From Lysinibacillus sp. PLM2 (lineage in GTDB: Bacteria; Bacillota; Bacilli; Bacillales_A; Planococcaceae), in assembly GCA_023168345.1 (NCBI GenBank), contig AP025689.1, forward strand, positions 432,001-496,000: a stretch of 64,000 nucleotides of DNA. The letters are read 5' to 3'. The translations under genes were made by a program, and so were the position numbers. Shown in pieces: positions 1-8,351 of this stretch. Numbering within the stretch: the stretch's first letter is position 1; every line of letters starts with the position of its first letter. The notes under the pieces are model-generated. The model did no database searches, was not told the origin of the DNA, and saw only the letters and a list, made by a program, of their open reading frames with translations.

Positions 1-37
1 CAGGAGGTCAGCGGTTCGATCCCGCTAGGCTCCACCA
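1..37 (+). tRNA. tRNA-Ala (TGC), 3' part only
   Basis: The anticodon-stem 3' side, variable loop, T arm (GGTTCGATCC), acceptor 3' strand and encoded CCA are visible. The sequence matches the 3' half of the Bacillus tRNA-Ala(TGC). The anticodon lies outside the window, so the isotype comes from recognition of the 3' half only. Confidence 0.75.
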
Positions 38-54
38 AATTAATTTAAGATTCT

Positions 55-128
55 GGCGGCGTAGCTCAGCTGGCTAGAGCGTACGGTTCATACCCGTAAG
101 GTCGGGGGTTCGATCCCCTCTGCCGCCA
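55..128 (+). tRNA. tRNA-Met (CAT), elongator
   Basis: Acceptor GGCGGCG pairs with TGCCGCC. The D arm, anticodon loop TTCATAC (CAT) and T arm GGTTCGATCC are all present. The 3' CCA is not encoded; the discriminator A is followed by TTT, so CCA must be added after transcription. The pattern matches Bacillus elongator Met. Confidence 0.93.
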
Positions 129-186
129 TTTCAAAGTGTCTTTGATTAATAAAAGAACATATCACTAAAATCCTAATATATTATAT

Positions 187-279
187 GGAGGCATACCCAA
201 GTCTGGCTGAAGGGATCGGTCTTGAAAACCGACAGGCGGGTTAAACCGCGCGTGGGTTCAAATCCTACTGCCTCCGCCA
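187..279 (+). tRNA. tRNA-Ser (TGA)
   Basis: Class II tRNA with acceptor GGAGGCA/TGCCTCC, anticodon loop CTTGAAA (TGA), a long variable arm (CAGGCGGGTTAAACCGCGCG) and an encoded CCA end. Confidence 0.95.
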
Positions 280-322
280 TATTATTTTTAAAAGCTAATT
301 TCTAATTTAATTTTTCAATTAT

Positions 323-397
<75 letters not shown>

Positions 398-400
398 AAT

Positions 401-476
401 GGTCCCGTGGTGTAGCGGTTAACATGCCTGCCTGTCACGCAGGAGATCGCCGGTTCGATCCCGGTCGGGACCGCCA
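401..476 (+). tRNA. tRNA-Asp (GTC)
   Basis: Acceptor GGTCCCG pairs with CGGGACC. The anticodon loop is CTGTCAC (GTC), the T arm is GGTTCGATCC and CCA is encoded. It lies 3 nt after tRNA-fMet. Confidence 0.95.
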
Positions 477-493
477 TTTTATTTTTAAAATAT

Positions 494-569
494 GGGTCTG
501 TAGCTCAGTTGGTAGAGCATTTGACTGAAGCTCAAAGTGTCGGCGGTTCGATTCCGTCCGGACCCACCA
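494..569 (+). tRNA. tRNA-Phe (GAA)
   Basis: Acceptor GGGTCTG pairs with CGGACCC. The anticodon loop is CTGAAGC (GAA), closed by the TTTGA/TCAAA stem, and CCA is encoded. Confidence 0.93.
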
Positions 570-572
570 TTT

Positions 573-646
573 GCGGGTGTAGTTTAATGGTAAAACCTCA
601 GCCTTCCAAGCTGATGTCGTGAGTTCGATTCTCATCACCCGCTCCA
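573..646 (+). tRNA. tRNA-Gly (TCC)
   Basis: Acceptor GCGGGTG pairs with CACCCGC. The anticodon loop is CTTCCAA (TCC) and the 3' end TCCA includes CCA. Confidence 0.95.
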
Positions 647-663
647 TTTATACATATATATGG

Positions 664-740
<77 letters not shown>

Positions 741-749
741 TAAAAATAT

Positions 750-824
750 TCCGAAGTAGCTCAGTGGTAGAGCAACCGGCTGTTAACCGGTTGGTCGTAG
801 GTTCGAGTCCTACCTTCGGAGCCA
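750..824 (+). tRNA. tRNA-Asn (GTT)
   Basis: Acceptor TCCGAAG pairs with CTTCGGA. The anticodon loop is CTGTTAA (GTT) in a perfect ACCGG/CCGGT stem, and GCCA ends the gene. Confidence 0.95.
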
Positions 825-825
825 T

Positions 826-897
826 GGCCCGTTGGTCAAGTGGTTAAGACACCGCCCTTTCACGGCGGTAACACGAGTTCGAATCTCGTACGGGTCA
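826..897 (+). tRNA. tRNA-Glu (TTC)
   Basis: Acceptor GGCCCGT pairs with ACGGGTC. The anticodon loop is CTTTCAC (TTC) and the T arm is AGTTCGAATCT. CCA is not encoded. It is separated from tRNA-Asn by one base, so the cluster is probably one processed transcript. Confidence 0.95.
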
Positions 898-920
898 TTT
901 TAAAACATAAATTCAAAATA

Positions 921-1037
921 GTCTAGTGATGATAGCAAAGAGGTCACACCCGTTCCCATACCGAACACGGAAGTTAAGCTCTTTAGCGCCGATGGTAGTT
1001 GGAGGCTTCCTCCTGTGAGAGTAGGACGTTGCTAGGC
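921..1037 (+). rRNA. rrf: 5S ribosomal RNA
   Basis: About 117 nt with the conserved blocks GAGGTCACACCCGTTCCCAT, CCGAACACGGAAGTTAAG and GTGAGAGTAGGACG. The terminal stem pairs the 5' TCTAGTGATG side with GTTGCTAGG. It follows the tRNAs and precedes a strong terminator. A 5S gene after the tRNA block means this is the tail of a larger rRNA/tRNA operon entering from the left. Confidence 0.95.
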
Positions 1038-1053
1038 AAATTTGAAAAACACG

Positions 1054-1088
1054 AACACGACAGCATATATGTGCTGTCGTGTTTTTAT
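1054..1088 (+). terminator. Rho-independent terminator of the rRNA/tRNA operon
   Basis: An 11-bp perfect stem (AACACGACAGC / GCTGTCGTGTT) with a short AT loop is followed by TTTATTT, 16 nt after the 5S gene. Confidence 0.9.
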
Positions 1089-1148
1089 TTAAAATCTGCT
1101 TATTATTCTCCGAAATCAATATCGGTATTGGCTATTAAAATGATATCT

Positions 1149-1187
1149 AAAATGGCTTAGTTCTATTTGATGAACTAAGCCATTTTG
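1149..1187. terminator. Bidirectional terminator hairpin
   Basis: A perfect 15-bp stem (AAAATGGCTTAGTTC / GAACTAAGCCATTTT) has A-rich and T-rich flanks on both sides. It separates the rRNA operon from the leftward gene at 1246. Confidence 0.75.
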
Positions 1188-1245
1188 TTATGATTATTGT
1201 TCTTCAAGTTAGCACTAAAAGTCCTCGTTAGCACAATTGCAGTTG

Positions 1246-1455
1246 TTAATCTAAATGCTTACTTACTAAATAAATACCTACAGCCCCAACTGCTATTGTG
1301 GATCCAATTAAAGTGATAATAAATACAATCATACCTGTATTACTTGTAGTAGTTGAAGTAATAGCATAAAGCCAAACCAATTCTAATATAATTATAAAAG
1401 ACCATAAAAGAAATAACCCAGTAAATTGTTCTTTAGACATTCTATCTACCCACAT
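1246..1455 (-). CDS. Small two-helix membrane protein, unknown function
   Basis: A 69-residue product with two hydrophobic segments (about residues 12-32 and 41-63) joined by a short Thr/Ser/Asn loop, ending SKHLD. No family is recognised. The annotated ATG has AAAGGGA only two bases upstream, which is too close. An internal ATG at 1440 (MSKEQ...) is an alternative start giving 64 residues. It is followed on its 3' side by the hairpin at 1149-1187, consistent with a single-gene transcript. The charge pattern is reasonable for a real small membrane protein, but nothing in the context assigns a role. Confidence 0.5.
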   Translation of the reverse strand: MWVDRMSKEQFTGLFLLWSFIIILELVWLYAITSTTTSNTGMIVFIITLIGSTIAVGAVGIYLVSKHLD

Positions 1456-1711
1456 ATTCCCTTTATTGAACTACTAAAGATAGTTAAACATTACAAAATA
1501 ATACATCTTATATAAGTATACTATATGATTTGAATTATGATGTTGAATTTTATATTAGGTTTGTTGTAAACATAATAGCGAAAATTTTTTAAAACCAATC
1601 GTAATAATAGAACAGAATGTTACTTAAAAATATGAAATAATAATCTACCAATTTGTGATTAATAAAATAGACTTCATTTTTAAATAGTGTAGAATTGAAA
1701 ATTAGATTTCT
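1456..1711. other. AT-rich intergenic region, no gene seen
   Basis: No reading frame, RNA fold or strong hairpin was found. It presumably holds the promoter of the leftward gene at 1246 and the 3' untranslated end of the leftward NERD gene. Confidence 0.5.
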
Positions 1712-2791
1712 TTATCTAAATCTTCGAATAATCCGTATCATCTCATCCCCATAACTTTCTATTTTTTGCTCGCCAATTCCATGGATATCCTTTAATTCTT
1801 CTACTGTTACAGGTTTCTTCATTACTAATTCTTCTAACGTTTTATTCGTAAAAATATAAAATGCTTTTGCATTTGTTTTAGCAGCTTCTTGTTTTCTAAA
1901 CTCAATTAAAGTCTCTTTTAATTGTTGCTCTTTTTTGACAGCAGAAATTTCTATACTTTTCTCCTCTGTCGTTACAGCACTTTCTTGATTTTTGTCCAGA
2001 CTAATTGTTTCTTCAAGTAATTTAGTCTCAACTAAATCTTCAATGTGACTATTATTAGAAGGTTGGTGAAGTGAAAGAATACTGTTACTAATTTCGTTCA
2101 TACGGTTATCTAAAAAATGTACAGGGGAGTTTGCTTTTAAAACATTAGAAATATATTGAACTAATCCATCTGCACGTAGGATTCTATTTTTTACTTCATC
2201 ACTAGCGTTTTTAATATCTAATATTGTTTTAGGATTTGTAAAGACCACTACATGTTTAATAGGTGTTTGGGTAATGATTTCGCGTTCTTTTAATAAGTTT
2301 TCTAAAATAGCTGTTTGTCGTTGGACTTGTCGAATTGGACTGTAAAATCCCTCTTGAAATACTAATCGATTGTTTTTATAGACACGGCGAATAAATTCAT
2401 CTTTTTCATTTACAAGGATATTACCATAGTAATTTTTCACCTCAATAACAAGGATGAACTTTCTAGTAAGAACGACAAAATCTAATTGTGCCCTATGCTC
2501 GCCATGTTCGATTCTTAAGTCGTGGATAATATGTAAGGGTAAAAATGAATTTTGTAACTCAAATAATACAGAGGCTTCACCTTTAACACCAAGAGTCAAA
2601 AGTTGAGCTTCTTTTAAGAGTTTTTCTTTTGTTAGCGGATCATTAGATTGTTCCAGCTGTACTTGTAACTCTTTTATCTTTAGTTCACTATCAATAGCTT
2701 CCTTTATAAGAATAGGGGTTTTTAGGTTTTCTGTGTCTTTTAAAGCAAATGCCACTCTTTCAAAAAAGTTTCTTTTCTTCAATAATCTCAC
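1712..2791 (-). CDS. NERD-domain (nuclease-related) protein with C-terminal HRDC domain
   Basis: The 359-residue protein is predicted cytosolic. Residues about 67-175 form a NERD domain: GVKGE (68-72), Asp104 in QLDFVV, and E117-V-K119 followed by NYYG, the PD-(D/E)XK-like nuclease core. Residues about 30-63 are a charged helix. About 225-285 is a low-complexity acidic linker. Residues about 290-358 resemble an HRDC helicase-and-RNaseD C-terminal nucleic-acid-binding domain, with VTVEELKDIHGIGEQKIESY as its helix-hairpin signature. NERD proteins are predicted DNA-processing nucleases; none of this is tested here. The GTG start at 2791 sits close to TAGGAT, and a TTG at 2782 is possible. It lies at the edge of a restriction island, which fits a DNA-metabolism or defence role. 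Confidence 0.85.
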   Translation of the reverse strand: MRLLKKRNFFERVAFALKDTENLKTPILIKEAIDSELKIKELQVQLEQSNDPLTKEKLLKEAQLLTLGVKGEASVLFELQNSFLPLHIIHDLRIEHGEHRAQLDFVVLTRKFILVIEVKNYYGNILVNEKDEFIRRVYKNNRLVFQEGFYSPIRQVQRQTAILENLLKEREIITQTPIKHVVVFTNPKTILDIKNASDEVKNRILRADGLVQYISNVLKANSPVHFLDNRMNEISNSILSLHQPSNNSHIEDLVETKLLEETISLDKNQESAVTTEEKSIEISAVKKEQQLKETLIEFRKQEAAKTNAKAFYIFTNKTLEELVMKKPVTVEELKDIHGIGEQKIESYGDEMIRIIRRFR

Positions 2792-2879
2792 ATCCTATTT
2801 CCAATATATAATTCGAATGGTCGCTTATTGATAATAGTATATAATTGGAATAAAATTGTAAAATTTATTTAATATTAAT

Positions 2880-3737
2880 GAACATAAAGCCATGGAATTT
2901 ATTAAAGAAATCACTGAATATCCTGATTTTAGATCTATATTTTAACTCATAATTTTGATTTTTTTAGAACTGTGCAAGAAAGAGTTAGCGGAAATAGTAA
3001 GTATCAAGGGTCGTATATGGCAATAAAAGAGAAAGATTTTATAAAGTTAGAAGAGCTTAAGTATAAATATATTAGTAATCCTTTGGAAAACTGGAGGAAA
3101 ACTTATCTGATAATGCAAAGTTAATTTCTTCAGTAACATTTGCGAGAAATATTGCAAAATATACAGGGGACACAGAAAACTTTAATAAATTGACATCTTT
3201 TTTACATGTAAAAGAAATTACTAGTAATTAAACTGTTAATGATTTACAAGAGGTTTATAGTAATATTTTTAAAGATCTAAGTGATCTAGACCTAGATAAT
3301 GGGGATAAAAAATCTATGAGATTATTTTTGAGGTAGCTAATCAAATTGTTAATTCTGAATCAGAATCTAATTTAGAAAATAAAGTAGTTTTACCTATGGC
3401 AATAAGATTAAAAGCCGAGTTATATATGATTAAGATGATTAATGACAATGAATTTGTTACTATAATAAAAAAAATCAAAAGGGCAAATTGTTTGGAGAGT
3501 ATAAAAAACGTTTTCCTATTGATACAACAAGTATTGAAATCCTTGAAAAAGTAAACATCATGATCCCAGAAAACATACACCTTAACTCGTTTATGTTGGA
3601 ACCAATAATTGACCTCTTGGACTATCATTTAAGAAGTACTCCAGTTATTAGAACGAATTGAATTGGAAAACGCACAAGCAGAAGTTGCTGCTTCTATCGT
3701 GGAAACTTATTTATCTGATAATTTTATTCTGTTATAA
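2880..3737 (+). pseudogene. Decayed gene fragment of unknown family
   Basis: There is no long frame, but coherent protein-like stretches continue from one another across frame changes: EHKAMEFIKEITEYPDFRS (2880-2944), RTVQERVSGNSKYQGSYMAI... (about 2966-3124), LISSVTFARNIAKYTGDT... (about 3121-3336), then FEVANQIVNSESESN..., PENIHLNSFMLEPIIDLLDY and finally LLERIELENAQAEVAASIVE ending at TAA 3737. Composition and codon use resemble coding DNA, and a terminator follows at once. At least four frameshift or stop lesions would be needed. I read it as the C-terminal remains of a large protein, possibly an ATPase or defence gene given the neighbourhood, but I do not recognise the family. Confidence 0.6.
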
Positions 3738-3744
3738 ATTTTTA

Positions 3745-3784
3745 AATCCGAATTCGTCAAGCAATAGAACTCGGATTTTTTAGT
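3745..3784. terminator. Terminator between converging genes
   Basis: The stem AATCCGAATTC / GAACTCGGATT has one mismatch and an 11-nt loop, and is followed by TTTTTTAG. It can serve the rightward pseudogene and, on the other strand, the leftward restriction gene ending at 3787. Confidence 0.7.
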
Positions 3785-3786
3785 CA

Positions 3787-5178
3787 TTATAGTAATTGGT
3801 GCAAATACTCCTTATTCAAAAACAAACACTGCTTCTTAAACTTCCGTCCATCCGGTAGTGTAGTAAACTCTGAGCCTTTATTTCCTTTTGGACGAATTTG
3901 GAAGTAGGGGACAAATCCTTTACCAGGTAAATTATTATTCCAGATTTCCTGTCCTTTGGAGTTTGTTGTGATTTCCACTCTGACATCATCATTATGAAGT
4001 TGCCATTTAACATGATTATATAGAGTTTCAAGGGCTTCTAACATTTCAGGAGGGGCATTCCAAAGGAACTGTTTTCTTAAAACTGTACCTTCATCAGTGT
4101 CCTCAAAGACTACAAATAAGTATTTTGTTTCTGCAAACCACTCGTACCATGTAGAATCCTCAAACTCAGTACTGTAAATTTCGTGAAAGTCGATATTAGG
4201 CCAAGAAATATCTTGGTTGTCTGTTGCTTTTTTCCTTAATCGTACAGTCTTAAACTTTACGTTACCTTTTTGAAATTGTTCAATCTTTTCAAGATTTGTT
4301 CCTTCAATACCAAATATTTTGGATACTAGTCTAGGTAAATACGACTTGTCTTCTGTTATACCTTTTGCTGGTTTATAGCCTAGTTTATCCTCTATATCAT
4401 TAGAAGATAGATTAATAAATGGTGTTAGAACTTTATTTGTATAGGAACTAAATGAGAGTTGCTCTGGCATATTCAGTTTTTCATAGGCTTTCTTACTAAA
4501 AATTGAGTTAAAATAGACTGACATGTATTTTTGCTTAAATGAAAAGGCGCGTTGTTTTGCTAGTTCTTTTGAAAATGGCTGTTTTCGTTCGTCCTTACCA
4601 TTACCCGCCCCCTTAGTACATGCAGCGAGGTAAGTAGTGTCACTTTCACTGATTTGATGGGCTTTACCAGCCTTAATTTTATCAATTATAGTATTGTAAT
4701 CTTCACGAATAGTAGGGAGATCCTCTTGAGGTATAGTGAATTTTACTGCTTTCAATATTTTATAATCAAGCACATCAACATCATCCTCATGTAGATAGAA
4801 AATCAATAACATATGTTGTGATTTTTTCATTAGAGGACTTTCTTCAAATTCATATATATAATCCGTTTCGTAATTTATCATATTTAAAACTAAACGTTCT
4901 TTTGAAGAGTATGTTTTGTTTTTATTCTGCTTAATAGGTGTAACCTTTAGTTCTAGATTGTGGTAATTGAAATCTGCTTCTTTAATGGAGTTTGCAGGAA
5001 TGCCAAAATAGACAACTTGAATAGCATTTCCAATAGCACCTTTATTTTTACTCTTAGAGAGCCAACTATTTACTTCATTAAATTCTCCAATGTCTCTTAA
5101 CTTTTTCCCTTCTAGTTTTTCAGCATATATAAGTAAATCTTCTTCTGAAATATCTTTGTTATAGATAAACAAGTTCAA
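3787..5178 (-). CDS. Sau3AI/MutH-family type II restriction endonuclease (probably GATC-specific)
   Basis: The 463-residue product matches the Sau3AI family in length (about 490) and order. The N-terminal MutH-like catalytic domain has the LEGKKLRDIG helix (22-31), KGAIGNAIQ (46-54) and a D69-x6-E76-L-K78 active site in EADFNYHNLELKVTPIK. The C-terminal half (about 240-463) corresponds to the MutH-like DNA-binding domain. The enzyme would cleave unmethylated DNA; GATC specificity is inferred from the family and from the neighbouring C5 methyltransferase. The start is a TTG with AGGGGG five bases upstream. It is divergent from the EVE-like nuclease gene at 5282. It looks intact, so host protection should depend on the methyltransferase at 8352. 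Confidence 0.88.
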   Translation of the reverse strand: MNLFIYNKDISEEDLLIYAEKLEGKKLRDIGEFNEVNSWLSKSKNKGAIGNAIQVVYFGIPANSIKEADFNYHNLELKVTPIKQNKNKTYSSKERLVLNMINYETDYIYEFEESPLMKKSQHMLLIFYLHEDDVDVLDYKILKAVKFTIPQEDLPTIREDYNTIIDKIKAGKAHQISESDTTYLAACTKGAGNGKDERKQPFSKELAKQRAFSFKQKYMSVYFNSIFSKKAYEKLNMPEQLSFSSYTNKVLTPFINLSSNDIEDKLGYKPAKGITEDKSYLPRLVSKIFGIEGTNLEKIEQFQKGNVKFKTVRLRKKATDNQDISWPNIDFHEIYSTEFEDSTWYEWFAETKYLFVVFEDTDEGTVLRKQFLWNAPPEMLEALETLYNHVKWQLHNDDVRVEITTNSKGQEIWNNNLPGKGFVPYFQIRPKGNKGSEFTTLPDGRKFKKQCLFLNKEYLHQLL

Positions 5179-5281
5179 AAACCCCCTAACATTGATATAA
5201 TAATTATACAGAATTTACCACGATGGTATGAGAATTTTAATACAATCTACCCTAATAAAACTTAAGGAGAAATGTTGAATT

Positions 5282-6208
5282 ATGGCAGGATATATTTTCA
5301 CTCTTGATAGTATTGAATCTTTACATAGACTTACTGAAAGTGGGGTATACAGTACGAACTTAAAAATACCCAGTAAAAACATTTGGAAAACGCATCATGA
5401 AGGTACATTAGCAGATTTTCTATCTATGACTGAAGGGGACAATGTTTATTTTTTTATTCAACGTAAAATCTATGGAATAGGGAAATTAATAAACATTGTA
5501 GATGATTGTAAAATGTTAAATTTTCCTGCTGCGGATATTCCAATTGTAAAGGATTATGACTATCTAAAGGCTGATATGATACTAAATCATACTAGAGAAA
5601 ATATTAGTAATCGTTTTATTTGTACTTTTGTTGGAGATCCGAGTTTCTTTCAAAAAGGTATTGATATGGATGATGCTTTGGAGTCAAATCCAAATGCTTT
5701 TAAAATGTTACGTGTTTTATGGAAACTCTCTTTCATAAAAATAGATGACTTAGAGAATAAAGCATTGTACGACATTATATTAAAATCTAATGAAGAAAAT
5801 ATAGATAATAGTCATAATCAATTCAATTATTCACCTAATATACACAATCGTATTAAAATGTTATATTCTCCTGATTATAAAATTTCATCAGAAAAATTTT
5901 TAAGTTTAGCATCATCTGGTGAAGAGATTAGGCATGAGATGGCAATTGAGGCAGGAATCGTTGACTATATTAAGACGGATACTAAGAGTATTTTCGGCCA
6001 ATGGGATTATCTAACTCATCAAGTTGTAGCTTCCCCGTTTAAACCTGTAGACTATATGGATAAGATGGATGTTTTCGGGTATCGTTTTATTCCAGGATAT
6101 AAGACAATTTCGAAATATTTAGTAATTGAAATTAAACGAGATATTGCCAATGTAGAAGTAGTACATCAAATTATGAAATATGTCGATTGGGTAAATAAAG
6201 AGTATAGC
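5282..6208 (+). pseudogene. EVE-like / PD-(D/E)XK protein, 5' part, split by an insertion sequence
   Basis: This covers 309 residues of the original protein. Residues 1-75 resemble an EVE/PUA-like modified-base-binding domain: GYIF at the start, Trp35, and EGDNVYFFIQRKIYGIGKL (51-69). Residues about 205-309 look like a PD-(D/E)XK nuclease: GEEIRHEMAIEAGIVDYI, Asp263 in KMDVFGYRF, and E283-I-K285 in LVIEIKRD, then VVHQIMKYVDW. After Ser309 the frame runs into the insertion sequence and stops at 6238 with nine foreign residues. The missing 3' part lies at 8050-8253. AAGGAGA precedes the ATG by 11 bases. Placement between restriction enzyme and methyltransferase suggests an accessory or modified-DNA restriction role; that is inference. 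Confidence 0.85.
6200..6208 (+). repeat. Target-site duplication, left copy
   Basis: GAGTATAGC is repeated exactly at 8041-8049 on the other side of the insertion sequence. It encodes part of E-Y-S of the interrupted gene. Confidence 0.9.
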
Positions 6209-6280
6209 GGTAGTGTCAAAACTTCTATGAAAAATTGAAAATCACAAAAAATTAGACGAAAGTTACGCTTCGAACGAGTG

Positions 6281-6430
6281 GACAATCGCTCTTGACAAAC
6301 ATTCCGGAAAAGGTTGCGCCTTGTTTTGAGGGCGAAGGGAAAAAGTAGGCACACCAAATAACCCTCGCCCAATACCAATTTTAACCTTTTCCTCCATTCG
6401 GTTTGTCAAGAGTTCGCTACGCCGATTGTC
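6281..6430. repeat. Long interrupted inverted repeat inside the insertion sequence
   Basis: The left arm 6281-6315 and right arm 6383-6430 match in three blocks in inverted order: AACCTTTTCC, GTTTGTCAAGAG and CGATTGTC, with small insertions between blocks. The loop contains a smaller GGGCGAAGGG / CCCTCGCCC pairing. It could be a transposase-binding or cruciform structure, or a small nested element. Confidence 0.65.
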
Positions 6431-6473
6431 TTGTATGCTGTTGTTTGAGGGCTCTGCTAAAAAAAGCAGGCGG

Positions 6474-7944
6474 TTATGCAGTTAGCTCTTGTTGGGCAAG
6501 TTCAATCAGTTTTGTCCAACGTGCAGGCATATGTGGCATCTTTTCCAGTGCTGGAATCATGACTGGCACACGGTTTTCTAGCTTTGCATGTGGTCGAAGG
6601 AAATTGAAATAGGCCACAAACATTGTCACAAACGAAACTGATCCCGTTTCGGATCCAAAACCCGTCGTGGCACGGTAGTGCCTTTAAACGTTCGATTTAG
6701 GCGTTCAATTATTTGCTTCAACCAACGGTATTCTGCTGATACAGGATCTTCGTTTGTTAAGCCGATTACTTGTGTCACATCAAACCAAATTTCATGTCGT
6801 GCGAAGTAGTGTTGGGCTAATAAGTATATGGGATTGCCGTCTACGATTATATTTAGATCCTGAGGATCTCCTTAAACTTTTGTAATACATCATCAATTGC
6901 TTTAATCGCAGACAATGTATCGCGATTTTGTGAAACACGATAAGACAGAATCACCTTTTTTGCCGCATCAAAGAAAAAGAATAAATAATGCCATTTCCCA
7001 TTCACACGAATATAGGTCTCGTCGCCACAAAACTGATCCGATAGTTCATAAGGATAACGATCAACGAACGGTTTCATCAAGATAGATACACTATTTACGT
7101 AGTTTAGAATCGTTTGGTGTGAAATAGAAATGTTATGTATATCATGCATCAATGCAGCTGTTCTACGGGCTGAAAGCCCATAGTTAATGTGGTAAGTCAA
7201 TATCAACCCTAGGGTGTGCTGTGACACTTGAATTCTCGATAAATCTACTCGTGGTTTCACTGGTGATAATGGAGATAAAGGTTGATAGTCAAACAAAAAT
7301 TCACGGTAAATATAGCGGATTTTAAACGCTTGTGGATCATGTTTAAACCGAGCTTTTTCTTCCTTACTCATTCTATCGATATTGGATAGATAAAAAGAAC
7401 ACTGATTATATTTACACTTCCAGACGTGAAAGTCTTTTCGTTCCTTAACTTTTTCTAACGCCTTCATACAGTGAGGGCAACGAAAAATAACTTCTTTCTT
7501 GTATCGATTTTGTTGATTAAATAAGCAATCACATGCCTTACAAAGATATTGACCATTCGCGCCATTATTGGCATACAAATACGCCGCAGGTGCACCACAC
7601 TTTGGACAGTAGAGATTTTCTGGCACTTTCGTTTTCGATTTGGCATGTCTTCGCACAGGCTTTAATTCTTTACCGTGTTTAGCGAAATAGGCTTGTTTGA
7701 TATCCTGAAAGGATACCTTCTCAAGTTGTTGGATAATCGGTAATTCATCGACCTGTAACTTACGGTATTCTTTATTGATTGGCTGTTCGGGACGCACACT
7801 TCCCACAGACTTACCAAACACTAGGATCATTAAAATTTTAATTATTTCTGATTGGTACTTGATAAATTCAATTAAATACGCTAATAATTGAGGGTACAAA
7901 CTTGTCACTTCCTTTTTGGGTAGTTTTGTGTGTGGTAACCTCAA
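6474..7944 (-). pseudogene. DDE transposase with two zinc-ribbon motifs, frameshifted twice
   Basis: The first frame (7944-6853, 363 residues) has zinc ribbons CPKCG...CKAC and CPHC...CKYNQC, a helix-turn-helix-like stretch (LSARRTAALMHDIHNISISH) and the first catalytic Asp in CGDETYIRVNGKWHYLF. It then goes out of frame near 6860. The next frame supplies the second Asp in DLNIIVDGNPIYLL and the catalytic Glu in EYRWLKQIIERLNRTFKG. A second shift near 6660 leads to FGSETGSVSFVTMFVAYFNF...LIELAQQELTA and the stop at 6474. Repaired, it would be about 490 residues. The DDE core resembles the IS240/IS6 type. The first start is a TTG without a convincing ribosome site. Confidence 0.85.
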
Positions 7945-8040
7945 CTAACACCAAAATTAAGGGGGTGGCAAGTTTTTTTGCTTAATAGACTGTAAAATCA
8001 ACATTTATTAGCGATTTATATAAATTATTTTTGACAATAC

Positions 8041-8049
8041 GAGTATAGC
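8041..8049 (+). repeat. Target-site duplication, right copy
   Basis: An exact copy of GAGTATAGC at 6200-6208. Downstream bases read on in the frame of the interrupted gene. Confidence 0.9.
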
Positions 8050-8253
8050 TATGGGGATTACAATATGATTGACGCGTACATAGTAGCAAAAGACTTTGAA
8101 GACGATGTCATTAGAATGAAGAATGTAATTGCTAAACGAACTTTTACTAAGGGTAGGAGACCGCCAATGACTTTAAAATGGTCAAATTTAAAACTTATAA
8201 AATATAAATATAATCCAAAAACAGCTAAATTGGAATTTGAAGAGGTAAAATAA
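8050..8253 (+). pseudogene. EVE-like / PD-(D/E)XK protein, 3' part
   Basis: This encodes the last 67 residues of the interrupted gene. Joined after Ser309 it reads NKEYS|YGDYNMIDAYIVAKD without any frame change, and ends TAKLEFEEVK at the stop. The intact protein would be 376 residues. The segment also contains an open frame from an internal ATG at 8065, but no ribosome site supports separate translation. The methyltransferase gene begins 98 bases downstream. Confidence 0.88.
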
Positions 8254-8351
8254 AACATTGCATTTGATAAGTGAAAAATATTAAAGTAAGATAGTTGATC
8301 TTTGAACGGATTTTTATTATAATAGAGAAAAAAGGGAAAGGATGTTCGCTT

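Larger units (their letters stand above)
6209..8040 (-). mobile_element. Insertion sequence of about 1.83 kb with IS6/IS240-like DDE transposase
   Basis: The boundaries come from the 9-bp duplication GAGTATAGC. The ends carry a short imperfect inverted repeat: GTAGTGTCAAAA at the left (from 6210) and, read inward from the right end, GTATTGTCAAAA. It contains one transposase gene on the minus strand and a structured non-coding left part (6239-6473) with a long interrupted inverted repeat. Removing 6209-8049 joins the two halves of the host gene in frame. Two frameshifts in the transposase imply that this copy is inactive unless supplied in trans. Confidence 0.88.

Noticed and set aside
3341-3628. 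Minus-strand frame of 95 codons in the decayed region
   Set aside because: It is antisense to the plus-strand remnant, has no ribosome site, and its residues are hydrophobic low-complexity.
6166-6612. Short frames in the left end of the insertion sequence
   Set aside because: They fall in the inverted-repeat and transposase 3' region and have no ribosome site or recognisable product.
8065-8253. Separate 62-residue gene after the insertion sequence
   Set aside because: It is the 3' end of the interrupted EVE-like/nuclease gene, in frame with the 5' part once the insertion is removed, and has no ribosome site of its own.
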